Source of the DNA: VMCP01 sp964527775
GTDB taxonomy: Bacteria; Bacteroidota; Bacteroidia; NS11-12g; UBA955
Assembly (NCBI GenBank): GCA_964527775.1
Contig: CAZGQS010000013.1
Span: forward strand, 1 to 54,038
Direction of reading: 5' to 3'
Length of the DNA stretch: 54,038 nt
Below the pieces are notes generated by a model, which was not told the DNA's origin, did no database searches, and saw only the letters and a list, made by a program, of their open reading frames with translations. Positions 32,331-40,488 of the stretch are shown here, piece after piece. Each line of letters begins with the position of its first letter. Position 1 is the first letter of the stretch. A program made the translations under genes and the position numbers.

Positions 32331-33770
32331 TTATTGATCGGGTTTCTTTTTGTTGTGAGGACGGAATTTCGGTTTGTTTACGCGGTTTGGGTTGGGATTT
32401 TCCGCATTATTCTCGCGATTAGGAGTGTTGTTCTCACGGTTCTGCGAATTGTTCTCGCGATTTGGGGAATTGTCCGTCTGATTGGGTCGAGGTCCACGAT
32501 TTTCTGGCACTCTCCCTTGACCTTGTGGTCCCTGTTGTCCTTGACGACGATCGTTTCTATTATCGTTAGAACGGTTGCGGTTGTTGAAGGAGCCCGATCC
32601 GTTGCGCTGATTGCGATTGTTGTTGTTGTTTCCGCCTTTCTTGGATGGAAGATCTTTTAAATCTTTGAATTCATTGTCTTTCAAAAGATCAGCAGAGGTC
32701 ATGAATTCAGATTCTTTCTCAATGATTTTATCCAAAAGTTCCACTGCAGGAGCTAGGTCAGCCAATTGAGGTACTTGAACTCCATTTTTATTCTCTTCCA
32801 TAAGAGCATTAACCTTATCAACGGCTAAAGGCACCCATGTTTGACTGTTGTCGTAGGAGAACCAAATGAGTTTCTTGAGGATATCCGTTTTTCGAGCGTA
32901 TGCAACACCGCCAGTAGTTTCTAATTTGACAATCTTTGCTTTAGGAAACTCGTTAACAGCTTCCAAATAAAGATCCAATTCAAAATTCAAGCAACACTTT
33001 AAACGACCGCATTGACCTGCTAACTTTTCCATGTTGATGGATAAATTCTGAACTCTTGCAGCACCGGTATTAACTTGTTTATAATCCGTTAACCAGGTAG
33101 AACAGCACAATTCACGTCCACAAACACCAATACCGCCCAATCGAGATGCCTCTTCACGATATGAGATGTGACGCATTTCAATTTTAACGCGAAAATCTTC
33201 GGCGTATTTCTTGATTAACTCTCTAAAGTCAACTCGGGTTTCGGCGGTGTAAAAGAAAATGACTTTACGTCCATCGCCTTGAAGTTCAATATCTGAGATC
33301 TTCATTTGAAGGTTTAATCCAAAGGCAATGGTTCTAGCTCTTTCGAGCATGTCATCTTCTTTGGCTTTGCATTCTTCATAACGCTCAAGATCTTTTTCGG
33401 TAGCCACGCGAACAATTGAAGGTAGGTTTTCGTCGTCTTCACGAACTCTATATTTTTTCAATTGCAAGCGCACAATTTCGCCAGTGGCAGAAACTGTACC
33501 CACATCAAAACCTATTGAACTCTCAACAACTACATAGTCGCCGGTGAATAAATCTATATCATTTGAGTTTCGGAAAAACTCTTTGCGACTACCTTTAAAA
33601 CGAACTTCCACAATATCGAAGGGTTTAAAACCTTCGGGTAGGTCCATATCTTTGAACCAATCGTAAACATTCAATGCGTTGCAGCCGCTCGTTCCGCAGG
33701 TTCCGTTGCTTTTGCAACCTGAAGGCGCGCAGCCTCCACCTGATTTAGTACCACATGATGAACAAGCCAT
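32331..33770 (-). CDS. PSP1-domain protein (RicT/YaaT-like) with Asn/Arg-rich tail
   Basis: The PSP1 domain occupies about residues 40-290. It has the cysteine pairs typical of RicT (VCGRELCCSTW and CGRLKCCLNFE) and the RLGGIG segment. In B. subtilis RicT with RicA and RicF binds Fe-S clusters and directs RNase Y cleavage; in Bacteroidota the partners are unknown. The N-terminus adds a cysteine-rich SSCGTKSGGGCAPSGCKSN with seven or more Cys in the first 30 residues. From about residue 380 the tail is low-complexity Asn, Arg, Gln and Pro with repeats of the type NRENNSQ, NRENNTP, NRENNAE, suggestive of RNA binding. A -7 box (33775-33782) is 4 nt from the ATG. Confidence 0.85.
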   Translation of the reverse strand: MACSSCGTKSGGGCAPSGCKSNGTCGTSGCNALNVYDWFKDMDLPEGFKPFDIVEVRFKGSRKEFFRNSNDIDLFTGDYVVVESSIGFDVGTVSATGEIVRLQLKKYRVREDDENLPSIVRVATEKDLERYEECKAKEDDMLERARTIAFGLNLQMKISDIELQGDGRKVIFFYTAETRVDFRELIKKYAEDFRVKIEMRHISYREEASRLGGIGVCGRELCCSTWLTDYKQVNTGAARVQNLSINMEKLAGQCGRLKCCLNFELDLYLEAVNEFPKAKIVKLETTGGVAYARKTDILKKLIWFSYDNSQTWVPLAVDKVNALMEENKNGVQVPQLADLAPAVELLDKIIEKESEFMTSADLLKDNEFKDLKDLPSKKGGNNNNNRNQRNGSGSFNNRNRSNDNRNDRRQGQQGPQGQGRVPENRGPRPNQTDNSPNRENNSQNRENNTPNRENNAENPNPNRVNKPKFRPHNKKKPDQ

Positions 33771-33774
33771 GAGA

Positions 33775-33782
33775 CAAAATTA
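33775..33782 (-). promoter_or_regulatory. Candidate -7 box for the PSP1 gene, 4 nt from the ATG
   Basis: TAATTTTG on the minus strand, then TCTC, then ATG at 33770; a possible leaderless transcript. Confidence 0.35.
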
Positions 33783-33793
33783 CGGAAACGGCG

Positions 33794-34255
33794 TCAATCT
33801 TGGTTGCCCGTCTGTTTGAAGACCCAGATTTTTTGTCCCAGAAAGTTAACAACCATCCCAAAAACAGTAGCAATTATGACGGCAAAGAATTTATTTATTT
33901 TAACTGCAGCCAAGGGTTTGGTAACATTGTCCGCAGATATAATGTCTAATGATAAAAAGGCTTGTGGCAATGTTTGAAGGAAATATTCATTCGCTAAAAC
34001 GTTGATGGTTCCACTGATAGCATATAAAAACATGTATTTAAACAACCTTTGGCTATTTTTATCGCTTTTACCCCATGTCCAACGTTTATTCATCGAATAA
34101 TTAACGTAAGTGGCCAAAACAATGGCAGTAGCTTTTGCGATGTAAGTAGGAACAAATTGACTGAGAGTGTAATAAATACCCAAATCAATTATGAACGACA
34201 ACCCGCCAACGACACCAAATTTGGTAAGAGCAATATATGTTTTACTTGAAATCAA
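33794..34255 (-). CDS. GtrA family membrane protein
   Basis: The 153-residue protein has four predicted TM helices and the GtrA pattern: FGVVGGLSFIIDLGIYYTL at the start, ATYVNYSMNKRWTW in the middle and VVNFLGQKIWVFK at the end. GtrA-like proteins are thought to help move polyprenyl-phosphate-linked sugars across the membrane in O-antigen or wall decoration. It lies 32 bp after the LD-carboxypeptidase gene, probably in one envelope-related transcript. Confidence 0.88.
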   Translation of the reverse strand: MISSKTYIALTKFGVVGGLSFIIDLGIYYTLSQFVPTYIAKATAIVLATYVNYSMNKRWTWGKSDKNSQRLFKYMFLYAISGTINVLANEYFLQTLPQAFLSLDIISADNVTKPLAAVKINKFFAVIIATVFGMVVNFLGQKIWVFKQTGNQD

Positions 34256-34287
34256 AGCAGTTAGGATTAAAACAGCCTCAACATTCC

Positions 34288-35184
34288 TTACGACTGTTTA
34301 AAGACCTGCCCGTCAAAAATACAATCCATTCCCAACTTAACCGCATAATTTGTGCTCTCATGTCCAATGGGAACATTAAATATGACTGGGATTTGATACT
34401 CCTGAACAGCGCTCAAAATAATTTCATGTGCAGAGAAACCGAAGGGTACGGCATTATCATGCATGTCAGACATTGAACCCACAATCAAAGCTCCCAACTT
34501 TGCAAAGACACCAGAAATCTTTAGAGATTGTATCATTCTGTCTAAATGATACAGATACTCATCTAAATCTTCTAAAAGCAATACATCCCCAGCATCCACC
34601 GAAAATCTATGAGCTGCTGATAAAGCATAAACTATAGAAAGGTTCCCCCCAACAATTTTCCCTTGAAAGGGCTGAAGAAAATCAGAGTTGTTGAGATCCA
34701 CTTGCCATTGTAAGCCGTCTCCTCTTAAAACTGACGCCAATTTTGAAGCATTCAAAACCTGATTCTCATCTTTTGGATTCCACTGCATGGGCATTGGACC
34801 ATGAATGCTTGACAGGCCTTGATTTTGTAGCAAAGAGTGGATCACCGTAAAATCAGAAAACCCAATCCACCATTTGGGGTTTGAAGTAAAATCTAGTTTC
34901 TCTAATTCTTGGAACAATCTAATAGAACCATAACCTCCACGAGCGGCGAAAACCGCTTTAATTTCAGGGTGTTGTAATGCCCATTGAATATCCTGCAGTC
35001 TTTGCTCATCGGTGCCACCCAATTGATTTAATTTACATCCCAAATGAGGGGCTTGAACAACTTCCCAGCCTTGTTGTTGTGCCCAATAAATAAACGCGTC
35101 GCTTGCTGTATTTTTTTCCCAGAAACGAGAGGGCGAAACGATAGCAACTTTGTCACCCGGCTTTAAATAGGGAGGAACTATCAC
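34288..35184 (-). CDS. ldcA: LD-carboxypeptidase (peptidase family S66)
   Basis: The enzyme trims the terminal D-Ala from murein tetrapeptides in cell-wall recycling. The 298 residues show the S66 pattern: LKPGDKVAIVSPSR at the start, VFAARGGYGSIRL (about 95-107, nucleophile-elbow region), WWIGFSDFTVIHSLL, IVGGNLSIV, LLLEDLDE and the final FNVPIGHESTNYAVKLG with the catalytic His. No signal peptide, so cytoplasmic. It starts 1 bp after the lipoprotein gene at 35186-35791. Confidence 0.9.
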   Translation of the reverse strand: MIVPPYLKPGDKVAIVSPSRFWEKNTASDAFIYWAQQQGWEVVQAPHLGCKLNQLGGTDEQRLQDIQWALQHPEIKAVFAARGGYGSIRLFQELEKLDFTSNPKWWIGFSDFTVIHSLLQNQGLSSIHGPMPMQWNPKDENQVLNASKLASVLRGDGLQWQVDLNNSDFLQPFQGKIVGGNLSIVYALSAAHRFSVDAGDVLLLEDLDEYLYHLDRMIQSLKISGVFAKLGALIVGSMSDMHDNAVPFGFSAHEIILSAVQEYQIPVIFNVPIGHESTNYAVKLGMDCIFDGQVFKQS

Positions 35185-35185
35185 T

Positions 35186-35791
35186 TCACTTAGAGATGAA
35201 TAAATTACAGTTGGTGATTTCAGAGGTCATTTCGGCGTTTACCGACGAAGATGGCATTTCCAAGAACCACGTTTTTTTATTTTCTAACCCCTTTCCAGCC
35301 AAATCAGACATGACAGATTTCCAAAAAGGTAATGTTTCACCCAAAGCACTATTGGTTTGTACTTTATAATAGTCTTGCGCAGGAATTTTCATAGAATTCC
35401 AACCTTTAAGGGGTTTATCAAGAGGAATTCCCACCCAAATGTTTTGCTTTTGATTTTCGGCAGGCGCTTTGGAATAAATCACGGTAATGGCTCCTTGAAT
35501 AATGGCTTTTTGCACAGAAATATCATCTAACAAAGCTCTATTCATTCCAATAATCAGAGTTCTGATGGACTCGGGAGTGGTTTCAAAAGACTTACCCACC
35601 ACCAACATTTCGGGTCTATGAGACTCTCTGATGAAATAATTTTTATCCGTTTTCACGATGCCATCATCCGTCAAAGTATCGCTGATGGGTTGTTTTTCGG
35701 GGGATGATGACTCGCCTGATTGCGTTTTGGAATCGCTTGAACATCCCCAGAAAAAAGAAACGACGGTAATTGACAATAATAAGTGCCTCAT
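35186..35791 (-). CDS. Lipoprotein, possibly with a GyrI-like ligand-binding fold
   Basis: Translated from the ATG at 35791 it begins MRHLLLSITVVSFFWGC, a lipoprotein signal with Cys17; the open frame 13 codons upstream has no signal character. A Ser/Glu-rich linker follows. The C-terminal 150 residues (GAITVIYSKAP, then WVGIPLDKP, then MKIPAQDYYKVQTN) faintly resemble GyrI/effector-binding domains. That resemblance is weak and not a firm assignment. The start is divergent from purS, 40 bp apart, and the gene is coupled to ldcA downstream. Confidence 0.55.
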   Translation of the reverse strand: MRHLLLSITVVSFFWGCSSDSKTQSGESSSPEKQPISDTLTDDGIVKTDKNYFIRESHRPEMLVVGKSFETTPESIRTLIIGMNRALLDDISVQKAIIQGAITVIYSKAPAENQKQNIWVGIPLDKPLKGWNSMKIPAQDYYKVQTNSALGETLPFWKSVMSDLAGKGLENKKTWFLEMPSSSVNAEMTSEITNCNLFISK

Positions 35792-35831
35792 ATTATGCGC
35801 TAAATTACGCAGGATGCAGTAAATTCGCACG

Positions 35832-36083
35832 GTGAAATTCTTGGCAGAAATCGAAATTCTTCCTAAAAAAGGGTTGTTAGACCCTCAAGGAAAGGCAGTA
35901 GGCCACAGCATGAAAGCTTTAGGGCTTAACAACATTGGCGAAGTATTTGTGGGCCGATTCATTACTTTGGAAATTGAATCGACAGACGAAAAAGCGGCAT
36001 TTGAATCAGCAGAAATTGCTTGCAAAAAATTGTTGGCCAACCTGATTATGGAAAGCTACAACATTCGCATTTCTGCGAAATAA
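35832..36083 (+). CDS. purS: Phosphoribosylformylglycinamidine synthase subunit PurS
   Basis: PurS is the small subunit of the PurLQS complex of purine synthesis. The 83 residues show the pattern FLAEIEILPKKGLLDPQGKA, then MKALGLNNIGEVFVGRF and ACKKLLANLIMESYNI. It starts at GTG 35832. A TAAATTCG box resembling TAnnTTTG ends 4 nt before this GTG. purL and purQ are not in the window. The DUF4286 gene follows after 2 bp. Confidence 0.92.
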   Translation: MKFLAEIEILPKKGLLDPQGKAVGHSMKALGLNNIGEVFVGRFITLEIESTDEKAAFESAEIACKKLLANLIMESYNIRISAK

Positions 36084-36085
36084 CT

Positions 36086-36394
36086 ATGGTAATCTATAAC
36101 GTTACCTGCAACTTAGAGACTTCGTTGGCTCCTGAGTGGCTTGAATGGATGAAGGGTGAACACCTTCCTGAAGTAATGGCAACCGGTTGTTTCATAGAGT
36201 ATAAAATCATGAAACTTATGAGCAACGAAGACGATGACCACGGCGTAAATTATGCCATCCAATATCTCTGCGAATCACACGAAACTTTGGCTCGATACCG
36301 TTCAGAATTTGGTCCAGGCTTGCAAGCTAAGACCTTTACAAAATTTGGCGAACGCGTAATGGCTTACAGGTCGGTGCTCGAAATTGTGGAATAG
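36086..36394 (+). CDS. DUF4286 family protein
   Basis: The 102-residue protein is small and soluble. MVIYNVTCNLE at the start, WMKGEHLPEVMATGCF and RYRSEFGPGLQAKTFTKFG match DUF4286, a ferredoxin-like family of unknown function in Bacteroidota. I start at the ATG 36086, two bases after the purS stop; an upstream in-frame start lies inside purS and adds unrelated sequence. Confidence 0.82.
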   Translation: MVIYNVTCNLETSLAPEWLEWMKGEHLPEVMATGCFIEYKIMKLMSNEDDDHGVNYAIQYLCESHETLARYRSEFGPGLQAKTFTKFGERVMAYRSVLEIVE

Positions 36395-36399
36395 TCAAA

Positions 36400-37434
36400 A
36401 TGACTCCTTCCATAATTCATATTGAAGACGCACTTAAAAATCGAGAAAAATACATTTGGATTGACGCGCGCAGCGAATCCGAATTTTTAAAAGGTCACCT
36501 TCCGGGGGCTGTCAATGTGCCTTTGTTGAATAACGAGGAGCGCAAAGAAATAGGCATTGCCTACAAGAAGCTAGGACGATCAGCAGCGGTTAAATTGGGT
36601 TTAGCCCTCGTGGGGCCCAAAATGGCTCAACTATACGGCACCTATGAATCTCTCGCAAAGGAAAAACCGTTGTTATTCTATTGCTGGAGGGGTGGACTTC
36701 GATCGCTCATCTCCTCTACCCTTTTTCAGTGGAGCGGTCAAAGGGTTTACCGATTAAACGGCGGATATAAATCTTACAGAAATTGGGCTCAAGAACAGTT
36801 TCAGAAACCATTTAAATACGTGGTGTTATCTGGTGCCACAGGAAGCGGTAAAACGGAAATCCTACATATGCTAAACCAAAAAGGCATTCAAATGATTGAC
36901 TTAGAGGGACTTGCTAATCACAAAGGAAGTGCCTTTGGTGGATTAGGAAAACCAACGCAACCTACAACAGAAGCCTTTGAGAATCTTTTAGCAGAAGAAT
37001 TGAGCAAATTATCACTTGACAAACCCGTTGTTTTTGAAAATGAAAGTAGGCTGATTGGCACCTGCTTTTTGCCTCAGCCAATTTGGGATGGGATTCAATC
37101 AGGACCCATTATTCAAGTGCTTGTTCCATTTGAAACCAGACTAGAACGCCTATCACATGAATACGGCGGATTTTCTACCGACCTTTTGATTGAAAAAATT
37201 CAAGCCATTACTAAAAAACTGGGTGGACAACATGCGAAGTCAGCGATTGATGATATTTTAAATAACAACACCAAAGGTTGGATTACTGCGGTTCTTGTTT
37301 ACTACGATAAAACCTACTCTTACGGCGCCGATAAGAACAAAGGGCGCAGTAGATTGTTGGATTTTAGCTGGGATTCGCAAGAATCAACAAATAAAGGCAT
37401 TGAACAAATCATTCAAATAATTACAGAACTATAA
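36400..37434 (+). CDS. mnmH: tRNA 2-selenouridine synthase
   Basis: MnmH (SelU/YbbB) replaces sulfur by selenium at the wobble 2-thiouridine of some tRNAs, with selenophosphate and a geranyl intermediate. The N-terminal rhodanese domain has its catalytic Cys in LLFYCWRGGLRS (Cys95), and the P-loop domain has SGATGSGKTEI (144-154). The 344 residues are full length. selD is not in the window, so the selenium source must be elsewhere. It lies 5 bp after the DUF4286 gene and 1 bp before the SDR gene. Confidence 0.93.
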   Translation: MTPSIIHIEDALKNREKYIWIDARSESEFLKGHLPGAVNVPLLNNEERKEIGIAYKKLGRSAAVKLGLALVGPKMAQLYGTYESLAKEKPLLFYCWRGGLRSLISSTLFQWSGQRVYRLNGGYKSYRNWAQEQFQKPFKYVVLSGATGSGKTEILHMLNQKGIQMIDLEGLANHKGSAFGGLGKPTQPTTEAFENLLAEELSKLSLDKPVVFENESRLIGTCFLPQPIWDGIQSGPIIQVLVPFETRLERLSHEYGGFSTDLLIEKIQAITKKLGGQHAKSAIDDILNNNTKGWITAVLVYYDKTYSYGADKNKGRSRLLDFSWDSQESTNKGIEQIIQIITEL

Positions 37435-37435
37435 T

Positions 37436-38125
37436 ATGAACTTGCAAGGTAAAATTTGTGTTGTAACAGGTGCCAATAAAGGCATTGGTTTAGAGTGTGT
37501 TAAATCATTTTTAGAAAGAGGAGCCATTGTATATGGTTTATGCAGAAGTGGTTGCGAAACGAAACACGAAAATTACACCTGCATTCACGCCGATGTTCAA
37601 GTTTGGGAACAAATGGAATCTGCTTTCAAACAAATTCTTGATCAACAAGGTAAAATAGATGTACTCATAAATAACGCTGGACTTGGTTATTTCGGGTTCT
37701 GCGAAGACATGAGCAATGAGCAGTGGCATACCATGTTCAATACCAACGTAACGGGTTTATTTTACGCCACCAAATTGGCTTTGCCATCCATGAAAAAACA
37801 CGGCGAAGCTCATATCATCAACATCGCATCTATTGCAGGGTTAGAAGGATACCAGCAAGTGTCAGGATATTGCGCCACAAAATTTGCAGTACGCGGTTTC
37901 AGCGATGCATTGTATAAAGAGGTTCGTGATTTTGGAGTTAAAGTAACATGCGTGTATCCAGGTTCTGTTAAAACCGACTTTTTCAGACATTCCGAAAACA
38001 TCACCGCGCATGATAACATGCTCATGCCCTGGGATGTTGCATCTCAAATCACTCACGCAATTGAGTCGTCTGCCAATTTCCACGTTGTAAATCTTGAAAT
38101 TAGACCTCTGAAACCTAGGGGTTAA
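37436..38125 (+). CDS. Short-chain dehydrogenase/reductase
   Basis: A classical SDR of 229 residues with cofactor motif TGANKGIG (11-18), NNAG (79-82) and catalytic Ser132, Tyr145 and Lys149 (YCATK). The substrate is unknown. Its final 96 bp (38030-38125) have a degenerate second copy at 44227-44322, 6.2 kb away on the same strand, which makes this the boundary of an odd gene block. It starts 1 bp after mnmH and is probably co-transcribed. Confidence 0.92.
   Translation: MNLQGKICVVTGANKGIGLECVKSFLERGAIVYGLCRSGCETKHENYTCIHADVQVWEQMESAFKQILDQQGKIDVLINNAGLGYFGFCEDMSNEQWHTMFNTNVTGLFYATKLALPSMKKHGEAHIINIASIAGLEGYQQVSGYCATKFAVRGFSDALYKEVRDFGVKVTCVYPGSVKTDFFRHSENITAHDNMLMPWDVASQITHAIESSANFHVVNLEIRPLKPRG
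38030..38125 (+). repeat. Direct repeat, copy 1 (3' end of the SDR gene)
   Basis: 82 of 96 bases match 44227-44322, including an identical 33-base run (38063-38095 against 44260-44292). The match stops within a few bases after the stop codon. This copy is the functional gene end. Confidence 0.9.
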
Positions 38126-38166
38126 TTGGAAATCTTATATCTTTACGAAAGTAAAGTTAAGATCCA

Positions 38167-38712
38167 TTGAATCAGGAACTTTTCATAACCATGATGGGCA
38201 CTCTGTTGCCTTTGGTGATTACCAATATCGCCCACATGATTGTGGTCAAACGCAATGCTTGGTCTTCTCTCGTAATCCCCATTCATGAAACCGCCTTCGG
38301 AGCCAATAAAACATGGCGAGGGGTATTCTTTATTTCTATTGTCAATGCGCCGCTATTTGCATTGATGAATTTTCCTTACTCATTGCATTTGGATGTTGGA
38401 TTGGTCTCCATTTTTGTTGCATTCGGATTAGGGACTGGCTGGGTTTACGGCCTAACTTACGCACTGTTTGAACTCCCCAATTCTTGGCTCAAAAGACGTT
38501 TAGGTATTGCGCCGGGCTCCAAATCCCTGAAATGGTCGTTCTTTTTCACCCTAATGGATAAAACTGATTCTGCCTTTGGGGTTACCCTGGTTTTTTGCGT
38601 ATTAAACGGTTTCTCTTGGGAGAATTTTATGGTGTTTTTCACCACTGCCTCCGGCCTGCATTTCCTATTCTCTTGGATTTTATATCTTCGAAAAATTAAA
38701 AAATCATTCTAA
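38167..38712 (+). CDS. CDP-archaeol synthase (CarS)-like membrane protein
   Basis: The 181-residue protein has about five TM helices. It carries the CarS family landmarks: PIHETAFGANKTWRG (38-52), corresponding to the archaeal P-x-D-x-G...GKTWRG segment, and NSWLKRRLGIAPG (105-117) followed by LMDKTDSAFG (129-138). Archaeal CarS transfers CMP from CTP to unsaturated archaetidic acid; bacterial members are largely uncharacterised. The HETAF replacement of the usual Asp-Gly part suggests a different substrate. The likely start is TTG 38167, with ATG codons at 38191 and 38194 as alternatives. It is followed after 3 bp by a CDP-alcohol phosphatidyltransferase that could use its product. Confidence 0.7.
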   Translation: MNQELFITMMGTLLPLVITNIAHMIVVKRNAWSSLVIPIHETAFGANKTWRGVFFISIVNAPLFALMNFPYSLHLDVGLVSIFVAFGLGTGWVYGLTYALFELPNSWLKRRLGIAPGSKSLKWSFFFTLMDKTDSAFGVTLVFCVLNGFSWENFMVFFTTASGLHFLFSWILYLRKIKKSF

Positions 38713-38715
38713 ACT

Positions 38716-39330
38716 ATGACTAAGAAAGACGACCCAAAACCCGTGTCAAAAAAGGAAAACATTTGGAACCTACCCAATGCCATCAGCATGTATAGATTGC
38801 TGTCGTTCCCATTCCTTCTATATCTCATCTTTGTTGGAAATGAGTCGTTATTCGCTACTTTGTTGTGTATCAATTTAGCCAGCGATGCCGTTGATGGAAT
38901 CATAGCACGCACGTTTAAACTACAAACCGAATTTGGTGCTAGATTGGATTCTTTGGCTGATTGGGGGACCTATATTTTGGCTTTTGTAGGAATTTACAAT
39001 TTCAAAATGCCTGATCATGGCAGTGATTTTTGGTTATTGTATCCGTTCATTGGCCTGATTGTTTTCTACAACTTATTCTCTTTCATCAAATTCCGAAGAT
39101 TGCCGAGCTTGCACTTATACAGCACCAAAGTGGGTGGATACTTGCAAGGGATTTACTTTTTTGGATTATTCGCCTATGGATATTACGCCCCCATATTTTT
39201 CTTGGCAATGATTTGGGGATGGTTGAGCAGCATTGAGGAGATCATCATTTTGGTTCGTTTTAAAGAACTAAGGTCAAATGTTAAAGGATTGTACTGGATT
39301 CTAAAGTCTGAAAACCCAAATAATCAGTAA
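38716..39330 (+). CDS. CDP-alcohol phosphatidyltransferase family protein
   Basis: The full catalytic signature DxxDGxxAR(x8)GxxxDxxxD is present at 57-82 (D57, D60, G61, A64, R65, G74, D78, D82). The N-terminal NLPNAISMYRLLSFPFLLYL is like PgsA-type enzymes, and about six TM helices follow in 204 residues. Such enzymes displace CMP from a CDP-lipid by an alcohol (glycerol phosphate, inositol phosphate, serine). The acceptor cannot be told. Placed 3 bp after a CarS-like gene, it suggests a two-step route from a phosphatidate-like lipid to a head-group lipid. The last 7 bp overlap the convergent methyltransferase gene. Confidence 0.88.
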   Translation: MTKKDDPKPVSKKENIWNLPNAISMYRLLSFPFLLYLIFVGNESLFATLLCINLASDAVDGIIARTFKLQTEFGARLDSLADWGTYILAFVGIYNFKMPDHGSDFWLLYPFIGLIVFYNLFSFIKFRRLPSLHLYSTKVGGYLQGIYFFGLFAYGYYAPIFFLAMIWGWLSSIEEIIILVRFKELRSNVKGLYWILKSENPNNQ

Positions 39331-39911
39331 ATCAGAGGGAACAACTTCCACGTTTTGGCTTTATAATCGCGATACTCCTGTCCAAAATGATCTTCTAAAA
39401 CGGCTTCTTCAACTGGAATACGATTATGGGTTGTGTACCAAACACCCCACAACAAGATGGCCAAAGACAAGAAACTATGAAGGACAATACCAAGCCCTAA
39501 AGCATAAATATACATTCCCGTATAGCTGGGGTGACGCATCCAGCGGTAAACGCCATCTGACTTTAACTTATGGCCTTTTAGGATGGTTACTTTTACGGTA
39601 AATGCCTGTTTCAAAGACAATATGGCCACCCATCTCAAGGTTAAACCAACAATAAAAAGTGTGAAACCTAATAGATTCCATGTTTCATCGAATGTACATT
39701 CGGGAATTTCACCAAAAAACCAATGCCACGGTTCAAACAATCCAACAAGAAGTGCCGAAACGACTGAGAGCGGCATTACCAATCGAAAAACTTTGAGAGT
39801 ATTATCGTCTTTAATGTATTCAAATTCTCCAACCTTGGCATTCTTTAGGCCATTAGCCAACAAAGCTGAGATCAAGATAGCCAATGACATGAATAGAATG
39901 AGTAGGTTCAT
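39324..39911 (-). CDS. Isoprenylcysteine carboxyl methyltransferase (ICMT)-like membrane protein
   Basis: The 195-residue protein has about five TM helices and the ICMT/PEMT-like core LKSDGVYRWMRHPSYTGMYI (117-136) with the downstream RIPVEEAVLEDHFGQEYRDY (165-184), the AdoMet-binding region. Bacterial homologues methylate isoprenoid, phospholipid or other lipid carboxyl or amino groups; the substrate is unknown. I start at the ATG 39911 (MNLLILFMSLAIL), directly before the first helix. The open frame continues 31 codons upstream into the divergent gene at 39967. Confidence 0.8.
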   Translation of the reverse strand: MNLLILFMSLAILISALLANGLKNAKVGEFEYIKDDNTLKVFRLVMPLSVVSALLVGLFEPWHWFFGEIPECTFDETWNLLGFTLFIVGLTLRWVAILSLKQAFTVKVTILKGHKLKSDGVYRWMRHPSYTGMYIYALGLGIVLHSFLSLAILLWGVWYTTHNRIPVEEAVLEDHFGQEYRDYKAKTWKLFPLIY

Positions 39912-39966
39912 TTTGCTTAGGTGACGAAAATACAAATTAACAGGGGTTTTTAGATACTTTTGGATC

Positions 39967-40488
39967 ATGATACACATACGCATATTCCATGGGTCGGTAA
40001 CCAAGCCATTTTCGGGTGATACCTACCGTGAATTGGGCGGATTTCTGGGCGGACATGTAGCGGTTCAAGTGTATGATCGTGTGTATGGGTTCTACTATGC
40101 GGATCGAAATAAGATTCATATTTTCCCAAACAATCGCTCTAAAAGTTCCATCTTTCAGAATCAATCCTTGGAAGAATGGGAAGAAATAGTGGCGTTGAAA
40201 AAAGAAACCATCATATCCATCCCCGCCACCGTCGAAGAAATGCAATGGCTCAAAACGTATTACGAACAAAACGTACTAAATCCGGAGTGCGATTATTCGT
40301 TTTGGGGTGAAAGATGTGCTTCAAATTGCCACAGACTGCTGTCTACCTTGAGAAAGGTTAAGCCTGGTTCCAGATTTTTAAAGGCATTCTACCCTGGACA
40401 ATTGATTATTACGCTTAAGCGCGAAGCAAAAAAACATGGTTATATAGTGAGAACAATACCCGGCGATAAAAGAAGAATTTGGGCTTAA
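39967..40488 (+). CDS. Hypothetical protein, possible permuted papain-fold (NlpC/P60-like) enzyme
   Basis: I do not recognise this 173-residue protein with certainty. FLGGHVAVQVYDRVYGFYY (26-44) followed by CDYSFWGERCASNC (108-121) has the order His-strand then Cys-helix seen in circularly permuted papain-like proteins, with His30 and Cys117 or Cys121 as candidate catalytic residues. No signal peptide or TM segment is visible. It is divergent from the ICMT-like gene (55 bp) and ends overlapping the dikinase gene by 4 bp. Confidence 0.55.
   Translation: MIHIRIFHGSVTKPFSGDTYRELGGFLGGHVAVQVYDRVYGFYYADRNKIHIFPNNRSKSSIFQNQSLEEWEEIVALKKETIISIPATVEEMQWLKTYYEQNVLNPECDYSFWGERCASNCHRLLSTLRKVKPGSRFLKAFYPGQLIITLKREAKKHGYIVRTIPGDKRRIWA

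Noticed and set aside
36020..36085. Upstream start for the DUF4286 gene
   Set aside because: It lies inside purS in another frame; the ATG two bases after the purS stop matches the family start.
36400..37434. Possible selenoprotein or SelD linked to mnmH
   Set aside because: No in-frame TGA reading, SECIS-like structure or selD is visible in the window.
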